Shown piece after piece: positions 50,277 to 59,388 of a stretch of 64,000 bases of DNA (position 1 is the first letter of the stretch; each line of letters starts with the position of its first letter). A program made the position numbers and the translations under genes. The notes below the pieces were generated by a model, which saw only the letters and a list, made by a program, of their open reading frames with translations, did not search any database and was not told the DNA's origin. The DNA comes from Paenibacillus daejeonensis DSM 15491 (GTDB lineage Bacteria > Bacillota > Bacilli > Paenibacillales > Paenibacillaceae): the NCBI RefSeq assembly GCF_000378385.1, contig NZ_KB899662.1, positions 124,001-188,000 of the forward strand, written 5' to 3'.

Positions 50277-51473
50277 ATGCACCCGGGTGAACGTCTGCCC
50301 TCGGCGAAGCGGCTCATTTACAATTACGTGGCCCAACACGGCCCGCTCCCCAAAAACGAGCTGCGTCATGTGGTAGCAGCATCCGGTAGTACGTTGACAC
50401 GTGTGTTGGAGGAAATGGCTGCTCAGGGGTTGCTCAACGCTGATAGTTTTGGACCCTCGAGCGGTGGCCGCCGGCCAACGCTCTATCAGATCAATCCCCG
50501 TTATCGCTATATTTTTGGCTTGGAAATCTCGAGACTGTACTCTGCTTTGGCTCTTTTTGACATGCAAATGAACCCCATCTCCAGCATTCAATGGCGCATG
50601 GATGAGGCAATGGATCCAGAGCGTCTGGTTGAGTACGTGCATGTGAATGCGCAAGCGTTCCTAAGGGATCATCAGATTCGAAGGGAACAGGTAATGGGTA
50701 TGGGTATCGGAGCTGTTGGCCCGCTGGACCGGGAGAAAGGAATGATTCTTGAGCCGCTCTACTTTACAGCAAAGGGATGGAAGCATGTACCGATCTGTCG
50801 CATGCTGGAGGAGAGAACCGGGTTCCCTGCCAGACTAGACAATGGGGCCAATGCTGCCCTCGCTGGGGAGCATTGGTCGCTGCGTGAAGCCAATCTTCAA
50901 CATATGCTGTATGTTCATGCAGGAGTCGGTTTGCGCTCAGCCATGATGTCGGGAGGGAAGATCATCCGAGGCAGCGTGGATATGGAAGGCGCAATTGGTC
51001 AGATGATTATTCAACAGGACGGCCCTCGTCTGGACAACCATGGCAATTCCGGGGCGCTGGAAGCCTTTGTCTCCGTGCAAGCATTAGAGCAGCAGGTTCG
51101 CGGCCTCATCAAAACTGGAAGGGACCATCTGCTGCAGCAATTCCGAATCAGCGTCGAACAGGTAAATTACGATATTCTGCTCCAGGCACTCGCTGGCGGA
51201 GATGTCATGGTCCAGGAGTTGTTCACCCGGTCGGCTGCGCATCTGGGAATCGGCCTAGCCAACCTGATCAACATTTTACATCCGGAACGGATCGTTCTTG
51301 GGGGCGCTCTGGTAAGCGCCAACCAAGCCTATTATGATACCGCCATAGAGGTAGCACTCAAGCACACCTATTATTACCCGGACTATGCCCCACAATTCTC
51401 CAAGGGCTTGCTGCGCGAGCATGCCGTCGCAGCCGGGGCTGCACTGCAGCTATGGAACGAGCTCGACATGTAG
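50277..51473 (+). CDS. ROK-family transcriptional regulator (degenerate kinase domain)
   Basis: A 398-residue NagC/XylR-like protein. The N-terminal winged helix (about 8-65) is followed by a ROK fold (about 75-390). The usual kinase motif E-N-D-A-N reads LDNGANAAL, with Gly in place of the catalytic Asp. The zinc motif CxCGxxGCxE is replaced by DNHGNSGALEA. So it should bind sugar poorly or differently and not phosphorylate it. ATG 50277 is set by GGAGG; the frame opens earlier. Neighbours suggest control of mannoside or chromate-transporter genes. Confidence 0.9.
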   Translation: MHPGERLPSAKRLIYNYVAQHGPLPKNELRHVVAASGSTLTRVLEEMAAQGLLNADSFGPSSGGRRPTLYQINPRYRYIFGLEISRLYSALALFDMQMNPISSIQWRMDEAMDPERLVEYVHVNAQAFLRDHQIRREQVMGMGIGAVGPLDREKGMILEPLYFTAKGWKHVPICRMLEERTGFPARLDNGANAALAGEHWSLREANLQHMLYVHAGVGLRSAMMSGGKIIRGSVDMEGAIGQMIIQQDGPRLDNHGNSGALEAFVSVQALEQQVRGLIKTGRDHLLQQFRISVEQVNYDILLQALAGGDVMVQELFTRSAAHLGIGLANLINILHPERIVLGGALVSANQAYYDTAIEVALKHTYYYPDYAPQFSKGLLREHAVAAGAALQLWNELDM

Positions 51474-51476
51474 CGG

Positions 51477-52619
51477 TTAGTCCTGCTTAAGCTCGACCCA
51501 CCTGCGTTCCTCGTGACTGCACAGGATCGCCTCAATTAATTTCATCAACTGATGGCCTTGGTTAAACGTCGCATAACTACGATGATGCTTGGGCTCTCGT
51601 ACATGAGAGTAGAAATCATGACACAGGTTCTTGAGACCGTCTGGCCAGCCTTCCTGGTGTCCACCGGGATAATGCGCCAGTTTGGCAGAACGCTTGGAAA
51701 GGGTCTCTGGATCCTTGAGAATGACTTCATTGGCTTGGCCGCGTCGTCCCACCCATAATTCGTTCGGCCGTTCCTGATCCCAAGCCACGGCAGATTGGCC
51801 TGCAGCAATCTCAAAGACCAGGCGATTTTTTCTTCCAGCAGCAACCTGGGATACCGTGAATACACCTTGCACCCCATCATCAAACCGAATCAGAACGCTG
51901 CCGTAATCCTCCGAGCTGACAGCCACTTCCTCGCACTCTCCAGCTGCTGTCGCAAAGGTTGCAACCTGCTCTATTGGCCGTTGTCGGTGCGAATGAGCCG
52001 TCTTCAGATCGGCGCACACTTCGACAATTCTTTTGCCCAATACATGCTGTACGGTATCGCACCAGTGCGACCCGATATCTGCCATGGCGCGTGAAGGGCC
52101 ATTCACCTCGGGGTCCAGCCGCCAGCTATAGTCGGATTCATAGAGTAACCAGTCTTGCAGATAACTGCCTTGAACATGAATGACCTCTCCATTATCGTCC
52201 TTGCGAAGGAACTCCCTTGCTTCCGATACCATCGGATAATGCCGGTAGTTAAAGCATACCCCGCTTCGAACATTGACCTGATCTGCGAGCTCCGCGAGCT
52301 CCTGCGACTCTACAGAAGTGACGGCCAGCGGCTTCTCCGACAAGATATGCTTGCCAGCCTGCAATGCCTGCTTGTTAATCTCGTAATGAAGCACGTTGGG
52401 CGTGCAGTTATGGATAACCTCAACCTCAGGATCTTCAATCATGGACTCATAATCATCATAAACATGCGGGACTCCCATCTCGGTAGCTACCTGTTCTGCC
52501 TTGGCACGTTCCCTCCCCGCTATGCCCCATACCGTTACGCCCGGAATCCGGCGCAACGCCTCAATATGAGCAATAGCCGAAAACCCCGTCCCTACAATAC
52601 CTGCTTTGATTGGTTTCAT
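51477..52619 (-). CDS. Gfo/Idh/MocA-family oxidoreductase
   Basis: A 380-residue NAD(P)-dependent dehydrogenase of sugars or inositols. The Rossmann loop GIVGTGFSAIAHIEALRR starts at residue 7 and the EKP motif (SEKPLAVT, about residue 95) marks the catalytic Lys. A C-terminal alpha/beta domain contains the typical MADIGSHWCDTVQHVLG with the catalytic Asp/His pair. ATG with AAAGGAGGAT. It is convergent with the ROK regulator three bases away and close to the mannosidase gene, so a sugar role is likely. The substrate is unknown. Confidence 0.92.
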   Translation of the reverse strand: MKPIKAGIVGTGFSAIAHIEALRRIPGVTVWGIAGRERAKAEQVATEMGVPHVYDDYESMIEDPEVEVIHNCTPNVLHYEINKQALQAGKHILSEKPLAVTSVESQELAELADQVNVRSGVCFNYRHYPMVSEAREFLRKDDNGEVIHVQGSYLQDWLLYESDYSWRLDPEVNGPSRAMADIGSHWCDTVQHVLGKRIVEVCADLKTAHSHRQRPIEQVATFATAAGECEEVAVSSEDYGSVLIRFDDGVQGVFTVSQVAAGRKNRLVFEIAAGQSAVAWDQERPNELWVGRRGQANEVILKDPETLSKRSAKLAHYPGGHQEGWPDGLKNLCHDFYSHVREPKHHRSYATFNQGHQLMKLIEAILCSHEERRWVELKQD

Positions 52620-52722
52620 GATTGCTCATCCTCCTTTGTATTCGTGAAATTGTATCTTATGTTTGTTATTTACACCGCCATCGAACCGGCAAAACGAAGG
52701 TGAAATCTTTATCATAAATATG

Positions 52723-52776
52723 AAAAAGGAGCCGTAGTCATGGATTCATGTTGTCACAATCCTGACTGCAGCTCCT
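52723..52776 (-). terminator. Terminator after the IDEAL-domain gene
   Basis: AGGAGC-n-G-n-AGTCA-n-GATT pairs with AATC-n-TGACT-n-C-n-GCTCCT around an 11-base loop on the minus strand, followed by five T. Confidence 0.8.
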
Positions 52777-52825
52777 CATTCGCCAGAGACAAGCTCCGGT
52801 GTATATGGAATACCGTGTATTTAAT

Positions 52826-53191
52826 TTAGAAGTTTAAAAAATTCAGGCGTGGGTTCTGCATCAGATCAGCAGACAGGTCATGCTCCGTATCCGTCGCCTG
52901 CACTTCCTTCAATTGAGCGGCCAATTCATTAAACCAAGCCTCATCACGACCCGCCAGCGCGGCATCAATTAAGGTTCGCAGCGTCTGTGACTCGGTAAGG
53001 GGTGCCATCTCCAGCTTCTTCAGCTCATGCTCGCGAACGCCTACATACTTGTTAATGATGCTTTCGTGGTCAGAGTGAATGACATGCAGTTTGATAATCC
53101 CTTGAAATTCACCGATCGTCTCGATATAACCGTGCACAAGCTCACCATTACTGGTATGGCCTTGCACCCAGTCGCCAATTTGAAATGTCAT
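52826..53191 (-). CDS. IDEAL-domain protein
   Basis: A 121-residue soluble protein. Residues about 1-60 form a small beta-rich part (FQIGDWVQGHTSNGELVHGYIETI). An IDEAL motif follows at about 70-90 (LRTLIDAALAGRDEAWFNELAAQLKE), which matches the Bacillus family named for its IDEAL-like core (L-I-D-x-A-L). The function of the family is poorly known. It is a single gene with a promoter at 53299-53327 and a strong terminator. Confidence 0.8.
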   Translation of the reverse strand: MTFQIGDWVQGHTSNGELVHGYIETIGEFQGIIKLHVIHSDHESIINKYVGVREHELKKLEMAPLTESQTLRTLIDAALAGRDEAWFNELAAQLKEVQATDTEHDLSADLMQNPRLNFLNF

Positions 53192-53292
53192 GGTCTAGCA
53201 CCACCTGTTCTGTAAAAGTCTAGAGTTACATCGGTCTCAACTGTAACAACTACAGGTACACTTTGGCAATCAAACCACCTTGTTTCAGGCAT

Positions 53293-53327
53293 ACTGTAAT
53301 AATACTAGATACAGTTGTGTTTGTCAA
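53293..53327 (-). promoter_or_regulatory. IDEAL-gene promoter with overlapping palindrome
   Basis: TTGACA (53322-53327), 17 bases, TATTAT (53299-53304) on the minus strand: a near-consensus promoter. ACTGTA and TACAGT arms 11 bases apart (53293-53315) frame the -10, hinting at a repressor site. About 100 bases of leader follow. Confidence 0.6.
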
Positions 53328-53387
53328 GTAAGCTAACCTCTTTGGAAGGTACCGACGCAATCGTCCCACAAGTGTGTAAGGTCCGGA

Positions 53388-53427
53388 GAACAAGAAGAGC
53401 CCCGCTTCGGCGGAGCCCCCTTCTTCT
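53388..53427 (-). terminator. Terminator after pepA
   Basis: GGGGGCTCCGC-CGAA-GCGGGGCTC stem with CTTCTTGTTC following on the minus strand. Confidence 0.7.
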
Positions 53428-53454
53428 CTATAGATCCATCTTGCCTATTTCGAC

Positions 53455-54969
53455 TCAATTCGACGGACTTGTCAGCTCCGCCAGCGTCCGTACCATGACC
53501 CCTGTGGCCCCCTTGGATTCCCAGCCCCGGCTTCTGGACAACCAGGCTGTACCGCCGATATCCAAATGAACCCACGGCCGTTCTTCCGCAAAGGTACCAA
53601 TGAACAAACCGCCCGTAATCGTGCCTGCCAACCGGCCGCCCGTATTTTTCATATCTGCTGCATCACTATCGAGCTGCTTGCGATATGGCGCGTAGGAAGG
53701 CAATTCCCAGACTTTCTCGCCGCTGCGCTCTCCTGCATCCCGTACCTTGCCCATCAACTCTGGATTGTTGCTGATTGCTCCGGTTGCCACATCGCCCAGA
53801 GCCACCATGACGGCACCTGTCAGTGTCGCCACATCGACCAGATGGGTAGCCCCCCGCTGAATCGCAGTCGTCAAGCCATCCGCAAGCACCAGACGCCCTT
53901 CGGCATCGGTATTCACTACTTCTACGGTGCGCCCGCTCATGGTTGTAATGACATCGCCAGGCTTAAGCGCACGATCAGACGGCATATTTTCTGCAGCAGG
54001 GATGACCGCCACGATGTTCACCGCAGGACGGAGCTTGCCGACAATTCGCATCGCCCCCAGTACTGCAGCTGCACCGCCCATATCAGAGATCATCTCTTCC
54101 ATGCCTGCCGCTTTCTTGAGCGAGATGCCGCCCGTATCAAAGGTAATGCCCTTGCCGATCCATCCCCATACGGTCGGATCGTCTGGTGCCCCTTCATAGT
54201 GCAGCACGATCATCCGCGGCGGGTTGGAGCTGCCCTGACCGACGCCGAGCAGACCTCCCATGCCTTGCTCCGCAGCGGACCACTCATCCAGCACTTCGCA
54301 TTCGATGTCCAGTTCAGCCCCTAGCTGCTCTGCTTCTTCCGCCAGTTGCTCCGGTGTCAGCAGATTCCCTGGCCGATTCGTCAACTCGCGGGCATAACAG
54401 ACGGCTTCTGCATAGACCTGTCCTCTACGGATCCCTTCCTCCCAGGCCGCCGCAATTTCAGCTCCTGCTGCATCATTGGGGATAATGGTTACCGAACCAA
54501 GCCCCGGCCCTTCCTTGGCTTCTCGCCGGATCGCCTGGCGGCTGTCCGTTCCCAGGATAAGCCCCTCGCTCAGCGCTTGTGCTGCTGTTGCTGTCCCGTA
54601 CTGCTCTGCACCCTCGACTAACAGCTGAGGCAGCAGCACGCGGATATGGACCGCTTTGAGCGGCTGTACCGCGCGCGCAGCAGCAGCTCCAGCCAACCTA
54701 AGTTTCTCTGCTGTGATCTCTGAGGACAATCCGATATAGACGACAAATGGTGAAGGCAGCAACCCCAGGGTAGGCAACACATAGGTCTCCTCTGGTTTCG
54801 CCCGGTACACGCCTCTCGCATACAGCTGACGTAAGCCATCATCCAGTTGCGGATGGAGCGCCAAGCCTGTCTCCGCATCAGCTTGAAGCTCCTGCTCGGT
54901 TACGAAGGTGAGTATGACGTCCGCTTCCGGCTCCTGTTCCTGATGACCGTAAGTAATTTGCAAGTTCAT
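53455..54969 (-). CDS. pepA: Leucyl aminopeptidase, M17 family
   Basis: A 504-residue cytosolic aminopeptidase removing N-terminal residues from peptides. The M17 signature NTDAEGRLVLADGL is at about residue 356, with metal ligands in GKGITFDTGGISLK (Lys, Asp), SDMGGAAAV (Asp) and NTDAEGR (Asp, Glu). A two-domain layout with a variable N-terminus (1-160) fits the family hexamer. ATG with TAGGAGG upstream. Apparently monocistronic. Confidence 0.96.
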   Translation of the reverse strand: MNLQITYGHQEQEPEADVILTFVTEQELQADAETGLALHPQLDDGLRQLYARGVYRAKPEETYVLPTLGLLPSPFVVYIGLSSEITAEKLRLAGAAAARAVQPLKAVHIRVLLPQLLVEGAEQYGTATAAQALSEGLILGTDSRQAIRREAKEGPGLGSVTIIPNDAAGAEIAAAWEEGIRRGQVYAEAVCYARELTNRPGNLLTPEQLAEEAEQLGAELDIECEVLDEWSAAEQGMGGLLGVGQGSSNPPRMIVLHYEGAPDDPTVWGWIGKGITFDTGGISLKKAAGMEEMISDMGGAAAVLGAMRIVGKLRPAVNIVAVIPAAENMPSDRALKPGDVITTMSGRTVEVVNTDAEGRLVLADGLTTAIQRGATHLVDVATLTGAVMVALGDVATGAISNNPELMGKVRDAGERSGEKVWELPSYAPYRKQLDSDAADMKNTGGRLAGTITGGLFIGTFAEERPWVHLDIGGTAWLSRSRGWESKGATGVMVRTLAELTSPSN

Positions 54970-55002
54970 TAGATTTCCTCCTACTCAATCTGCTATGTGA
55001 AG

Positions 55003-55033
55003 AAAAAAAGAATCGGTCTTTTAACCGATTCTA
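55003..55033 (-). terminator. Terminator after the histidine kinase gene
   Basis: AGAATCGGT-TAAAAG-ACCGATTCT followed by seven T on the minus strand. Confidence 0.92.
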
Positions 55034-55038
55034 AGCGT

Positions 55039-56409
55039 TTATCGCACCATTGGCAAATAAATCGTAAACTCCGTTCCTTCACCACTGTTGCTGTCTACCT
55101 TGATAAAGCCGCCGTGGTTGCGAATAATCCGGTAACTCACCGACAACCCCAGCCCTGTGCCTTCCGCCTTCGTCGTGAAGAACGGATCAAAGAGGCGGTT
55201 CATCGTTTGCTTCTCCATCCCTTTCCCGTTGTCGCGGATGGTAATCTCTGCATACCGGCCTTCCTTGCGGCTGATGACCTCAATTCGGCCTTCCCGCTCG
55301 CCCCCCAGCTCGACTATAGCATCGAGAGCATTCTTCAGAATATTCAGAATTACTTGTTTGACCTGTTTCATGTCGATGGAGACCTGAAGCCCGTCCGAAG
55401 ATCCCTCATATCCAATCACACTCCCCTTCATCAGGGCCTCACTCTCGGTTAACAGAATGACTTCCTTGAGCAGAGAGTTGATCGACACCAGTTGCATCAT
55501 TGGCGCAGAGGGCTTGGACGAATTTAAAAATTCGTTGATGATCTCATTTGCTCTATCTATCTCGGAGAGAATAATTCTAGCGTATTCTTCTTTGCCTAGC
55601 GCTAGCAGATGCGGGCGCAACAGCTGGATAAACCCGCGAATCGAGGTCAATGGATTGCGGATCTCATGCGCGATAGCAGCCGCAATCTTGCCCAGCATCG
55701 CCAACTTATCATTCTGATAAGCCGTCTGTTCGATTTGCTTGTATTCGGACACATCCTTAACGCTAATGAGGTAATCACCATCCAGTTGATCCCCATAGGT
55801 TACAGTCACGAGCAAATGACGCCCGCCCGCATCCTGAAGCTCAAAGTATCGGCTTCGCTGCCGGATCATCTGCTTGAACAGTCCAATGATCATCCGCTTG
55901 GTAGTCTTGCGCAGCGCCGCGTGGGTAACGATTCCCCTTACATCGCAGCCAATCAATGTTGTACGGGGGATATCCAGAATCCGAGCCATCTGCAGATTGA
56001 CAAAAGTCAACAGCCCCTCTTTGTCGAATAAAGCGATACCGCTGTCCATGTGCTGGAGCACATTCTCATACTTGTCCTTCATCAACTGGGTCGAACGATT
56101 GGATTTGAATAATAGCTCTTTCATTTCGTTGAACGTTTCTTCGCTTGACTGCTGAGGGAATGAGCGATTCTTGACCTCCGTCGTCAACTCGACGAGCAGT
56201 GTCGTACTGCGTTTGTACACGATCGAGGGATCGCCTGCCAACTTGTCATCCAAGAGCAGCTGCAGCGCCTCATTGTGAATCGAGCTGATTTCCTCCGGAC
56301 TCAGGCTTTGCAGACAGCGCCCGAGCTCTTGCTTGCGATACATGGATACTTCTCGAGAGCGAACATAATCGGAGAGGATTAGATAATACTTCTTCTGGAT
56401 AAAGGGCAT
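55039..56409 (-). CDS. Sporulation-type soluble sensor histidine kinase (PAS + HisKA)
   Basis: A 456-residue cytoplasmic kinase with no membrane helix. An N-terminal helical region of about 100 residues is followed by a PAS domain (about 112-228) and a HisKA domain with phospho-His 248 in AIAHEIRNPLTSIRGF. The ATPase domain (about 345-452) has NILKNALDAI, DNGKGM and GTGLGLSVSYRI. The layout resembles kinases that feed the Spo0 phosphorelay. No response regulator is adjacent, which fits an orphan sporulation kinase. ATG 56409 follows GTGAGGCCGGA; the frame extends to 56514. Confidence 0.88.
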   Translation of the reverse strand: MPFIQKKYYLILSDYVRSREVSMYRKQELGRCLQSLSPEEISSIHNEALQLLLDDKLAGDPSIVYKRSTTLLVELTTEVKNRSFPQQSSEETFNEMKELLFKSNRSTQLMKDKYENVLQHMDSGIALFDKEGLLTFVNLQMARILDIPRTTLIGCDVRGIVTHAALRKTTKRMIIGLFKQMIRQRSRYFELQDAGGRHLLVTVTYGDQLDGDYLISVKDVSEYKQIEQTAYQNDKLAMLGKIAAAIAHEIRNPLTSIRGFIQLLRPHLLALGKEEYARIILSEIDRANEIINEFLNSSKPSAPMMQLVSINSLLKEVILLTESEALMKGSVIGYEGSSDGLQVSIDMKQVKQVILNILKNALDAIVELGGEREGRIEVISRKEGRYAEITIRDNGKGMEKQTMNRLFDPFFTTKAEGTGLGLSVSYRIIRNHGGFIKVDSNSGEGTEFTIYLPMVR

Positions 56410-56612
56410 TCCGGCCTCACTGTGGCTACATACAGCATACCTGACTTGTGGGTCATGCTTGGAACGTCTCATCAGCATTCTCTTATCACATCCGATAGGT
56501 TTGTTATCCAACACGATAACCTAATAATAGTTATAATATGTAATCGGTGTCAATCAGAGATTGTGTCGAATGATCCGGGTCAATTCGACAAGAAAATCAG
56601 CCTGACGACAAG

Positions 56613-58061
56613 TCAAGCCGCCCGCACTAGGCCTCTCTGATCAGAGGCCCCCTGCGCTTCCCGCTCCATCCGTTCATTGGACTTACCGTTATTCCCGTGA
56701 CGTCCTTTTTCTTTTGCGGCCTCGCTCTTGCCTTGTCCCTTATGATGTCCGTTCTTGCTCTCATTGCCCGATTCCTTCTCTGGACGCTCACCCGGCGAGC
56801 CTTCACCACGGCCTGGCACATTCTCCTGCGAATCGTTGTTCTCGCGCTGCGGCTTTTTCCCCGGGTCCTGCTGCTCTTGTTTTTTAGTCTCTTTTTGTTG
56901 CTGCTTTTGTTGCTTTTCCTCTTCTTTTTCCTCTTCTTTTTCCTCTTTCTTCTTCTGTTTTTCCTCTTGCTTCTTCTGTTTTTCGTCTTCCTTCTTCTGT
57001 TTTTCGTCTTTCTTGTTCTGTTTATCCTCTTGCTTTTTCTGCTCTTTATCCGTTTTCTGCTCTTGCTTTTGCTCCTGTTTGCTTTCTTTTGCTGGAGGGA
57101 CAACAGGAGCTCTGTCTTCTGCCTGTGGCTCCACAGGCTGCACCTGCAAGTTTTCCGCTTGTGGTTTTACCTCCGGCAAGGGCGCGCCGACTGCTGTCTT
57201 CCCTGCATCACCCTCGATTCGTGGCGGATCTTCGATGCCGCTCTCTGGAACCGTTGGTTGCTCTGCCTCCTGCGCGAGCTCCTGCTGAAGAAGCCGCCGC
57301 AGCGCCTCGCTGGCTCCGGCGGTATCCAATTGACTCAGAATGGCCTCCATCCCCCCGTGCGCTGCCACCGCTTGGTGAATGGAGAATTGCTGTAGCTCCT
57401 TTAACATAATTGGATCACTGGTATGCTTCGCGAGCAAATAGACGGCCATTTTGCCTGGCGTAACCCCCTGCTGCTCCGCTTCCTCTCTAAGTTCCAATGG
57501 TGCGCTCAACACGGTAACCGTCAGATCAAGAGCCGATTCCAGCATCAGACTCACTTGCCCCGCCACTCTGGCTTCCAGGGATGCATCTGGACGTGCACCT
57601 GTGATTACGCTGGTGACAATAACTTCGGGTCTGTCTTCGATCAGATATTGCCCTGCTCTGGCGCGTTCGACAATTTGTCCCAACACTTCCTGCATGGCGA
57701 TGTTCTCATAGTTCATGCCCTCGATCATCTCCGCCCCGTCCGCATTCCAGGAGCGCAGTTCCAATACGCGCTCGTGTCGATCCACCCCAAGCTCCAGACT
57801 TGGATTGAAATCAATCGCCAGGTAAACCGCTACTTCGGAGTAAGAGCGCATGAGATTCGGGAGCGTGAGGAGCAAAAGCACGACAGAAATTGCAGCTACC
57901 AGAGCGATCGTCTTGCGCGCTGCCAAAACAGGCGGGCCAGGCAGTCTCACCTCGTCCCCAAGGTCTGCTTCCGAGGTACGCCGTATTTTACGGAATTCCC
58001 CATCTGCTGTCATCACGATCCAATGCTTGGGACCAATTTCTACAATGATTCCGTGCTTCAT
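56613..58061 (-). CDS. rsgI: RsgI anti-sigma-I factor with low-complexity outer tail
   Basis: A 482-residue anti-sigma factor. The cytoplasmic RsgI N-domain (about 2-45, HGIIVEIGPKHWIVMTADGEFRKI) binds SigI. One membrane helix lies at about 51-69. The outer part has a folded core (about 70-250) and a very long Lys/Glu/Gln tail (about 300-410), then a polar Gly/Ser/Asn end. In Clostridium-type RsgI proteins the outer domain binds carbohydrates; here no such domain is visible. The gene starts three bases after the sigI stop. Confidence 0.95.
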   Translation of the reverse strand: MKHGIIVEIGPKHWIVMTADGEFRKIRRTSEADLGDEVRLPGPPVLAARKTIALVAAISVVLLLLTLPNLMRSYSEVAVYLAIDFNPSLELGVDRHERVLELRSWNADGAEMIEGMNYENIAMQEVLGQIVERARAGQYLIEDRPEVIVTSVITGARPDASLEARVAGQVSLMLESALDLTVTVLSAPLELREEAEQQGVTPGKMAVYLLAKHTSDPIMLKELQQFSIHQAVAAHGGMEAILSQLDTAGASEALRRLLQQELAQEAEQPTVPESGIEDPPRIEGDAGKTAVGAPLPEVKPQAENLQVQPVEPQAEDRAPVVPPAKESKQEQKQEQKTDKEQKKQEDKQNKKDEKQKKEDEKQKKQEEKQKKKEEKEEEKEEEKQQKQQQKETKKQEQQDPGKKPQRENNDSQENVPGRGEGSPGERPEKESGNESKNGHHKGQGKSEAAKEKGRHGNNGKSNERMEREAQGASDQRGLVRAA

Positions 58062-58064
58062 GCT

Positions 58065-58862
58065 TTACTCCCCTCCTTTCTCTTGCTGCGCTTTCTCGGT
58101 CAGATAGGCCTGCAGATGTGGATATGCTCCGATACGGATTAACACAAGGGCGATCAGGAACTTTCGATTGCGTTCCAGCGTCTTTCGGGTGACTCCCGCA
58201 AAAGGCAGGATTTCTTTAATCGGCAGTTGTTTTTTGTGCTGGAGCTGTTCCAGCAATGCCTCATTTTCTGCTATATCTGATGCGATCTGCTGCATCTTCT
58301 GCCTAGAGTCGATATGCTTGGGCGACACCTCGACCAATTCGGCAAACGTAATTCCGAAGCGCCGAAGGTGGCCACTGAATTCCTCAATTTCCTGGCGCCG
58401 TTCGTCAGATTGCAGTTCGGCTGCATAATGACGCATCGACTGTTGCTGTTCAATCCGGCTGAGGCGTCCTTCCTCACCGGGTTGTTCAATCGCACTATAG
58501 GGAACTGAAGCAGCATGACGCTGTTCTTTGCGAATATGATCGATCAGCCGGCGACGAATAACGGTCTCTGCAAATCCGATGAAGGACTTCCCCGCTGTCG
58601 GATCATACTGCCTGATGGCTTCATGAAAGCCATTGAGCGCGATACTATATTCATCATCATGGGCAGGATCAATATATCGCTTGCAGAATCTGCTTGTTGC
58701 TTTAATAATAAAAGGCTCATACGCGGCAATAAAAGGGCTTAGAAGTTCTTCCTCCCCTTTGGCAATACGCGCTACAAGAACCTCCGGCGTCTCCTTACCA
58801 CGCTCTGGGGCCTTGTCCTTATGTGACTTGCCGAGCCATCGTCTGAACAAAACAAGTAACAA
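58065..58862 (-). CDS. sigI: RNA polymerase sigma factor SigI
   Basis: A 265-residue SigI. The sigma-70 region 2-like part is visible at about 35-115 (LLSPFIAAYEPFIIKATSRFCKRYIDPAHDDEYSIALNGFHEAI, SFIGFAETVIRRRLIDHIRKEQRH). The C-terminal SigI-specific helix-turn-helix lies at about 205-250 (LPIKEILPFAGVTRKTLERNRKFLIALVLI). SigI responds to heat or envelope signals through RsgI. TTG 58862 is preferred since GAGGTGG lies 5 bases before it; GTG 58871 directly touches that site. A candidate SigI-type promoter lies upstream. Confidence 0.93.
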   Translation of the reverse strand: MLLVLFRRWLGKSHKDKAPERGKETPEVLVARIAKGEEELLSPFIAAYEPFIIKATSRFCKRYIDPAHDDEYSIALNGFHEAIRQYDPTAGKSFIGFAETVIRRRLIDHIRKEQRHAASVPYSAIEQPGEEGRLSRIEQQQSMRHYAAELQSDERRQEIEEFSGHLRRFGITFAELVEVSPKHIDSRQKMQQIASDIAENEALLEQLQHKKQLPIKEILPFAGVTRKTLERNRKFLIALVLIRIGAYPHLQAYLTEKAQQEKGGE

Positions 58863-58886
58863 CCGCTCCACCTCACATTGATAGCT

Positions 58887-58915
58887 TTCGACCTGATGTA
58901 ATTTGTTGTGGGGGT
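58887..58915 (-). promoter_or_regulatory. Candidate SigI-dependent promoter of sigI-rsgI
   Basis: ACCCCC (58910-58915) and CGAA (58887-58890) on the minus strand, the two elements known for SigI promoters, separated by 19 bases. The spacing is longer than I remember for the family, so this is tentative. It would give autoregulation. Confidence 0.45.
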
Positions 58916-58962
58916 GTATGCAAAAAGAAACGCCTCCCTGTACACGGAGGCGAGATTCAACA

Positions 58963-59388
58963 TTAACAATAACCCTCGGACGTTCGTCTTTGCTGCAATT
59001 TGTTGCGTCTTTTATTAAGGACGCTCAATCGCCGCTTGAGCTGGGCTTCCCATTCGAGATCCTGAAGCTGCTTGGCAAAGCTTAGCAGATCCAGCGCCAT
59101 ATCAATCTGGCTATGTACAACCTCCATGGGGTCTTCATGCTCGTGATTGACGCAATTTTCTGCAAGCGCCACATTCTCTTGCTCGACGTAATCGTGAAAG
59201 TCGACCTCAGAAGCACCGTCTCCATGAGCATATTCAGCCAGGATTTCATATTCATTTTCAATCAGGTAATGAATTTCTACCCGGTGACAGACAGGACAGA
59301 ACATAATCGGCACATTATGAATATGTGTTCGATAATGCTTCAAGGTCCCCTTCGTCCCCAACATGCTGGCGCCACAACAAAAGCTCAT
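58963..59388 (-). CDS. Putative zinc-binding protein of unknown function
   Basis: A 141-residue protein. Cys 4 and Cys 5 and a CPVC motif near residues 31-34 could hold one zinc, in the style of the N-terminal fingers of YgiT/MqsA-type proteins. The middle is acidic and the end is a basic helical stretch (EWEAQLKRRLSVLNKRRNKLQQRR). AAAGGAGGGG stands just before the ATG. It is divided from sigI by the sigI promoter. I do not recognise the family further. Confidence 0.7.
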   Translation of the reverse strand: MSFCCGASMLGTKGTLKHYRTHIHNVPIMFCPVCHRVEIHYLIENEYEILAEYAHGDGASEVDFHDYVEQENVALAENCVNHEHEDPMEVVHSQIDMALDLLSFAKQLQDLEWEAQLKRRLSVLNKRRNKLQQRRTSEGYC

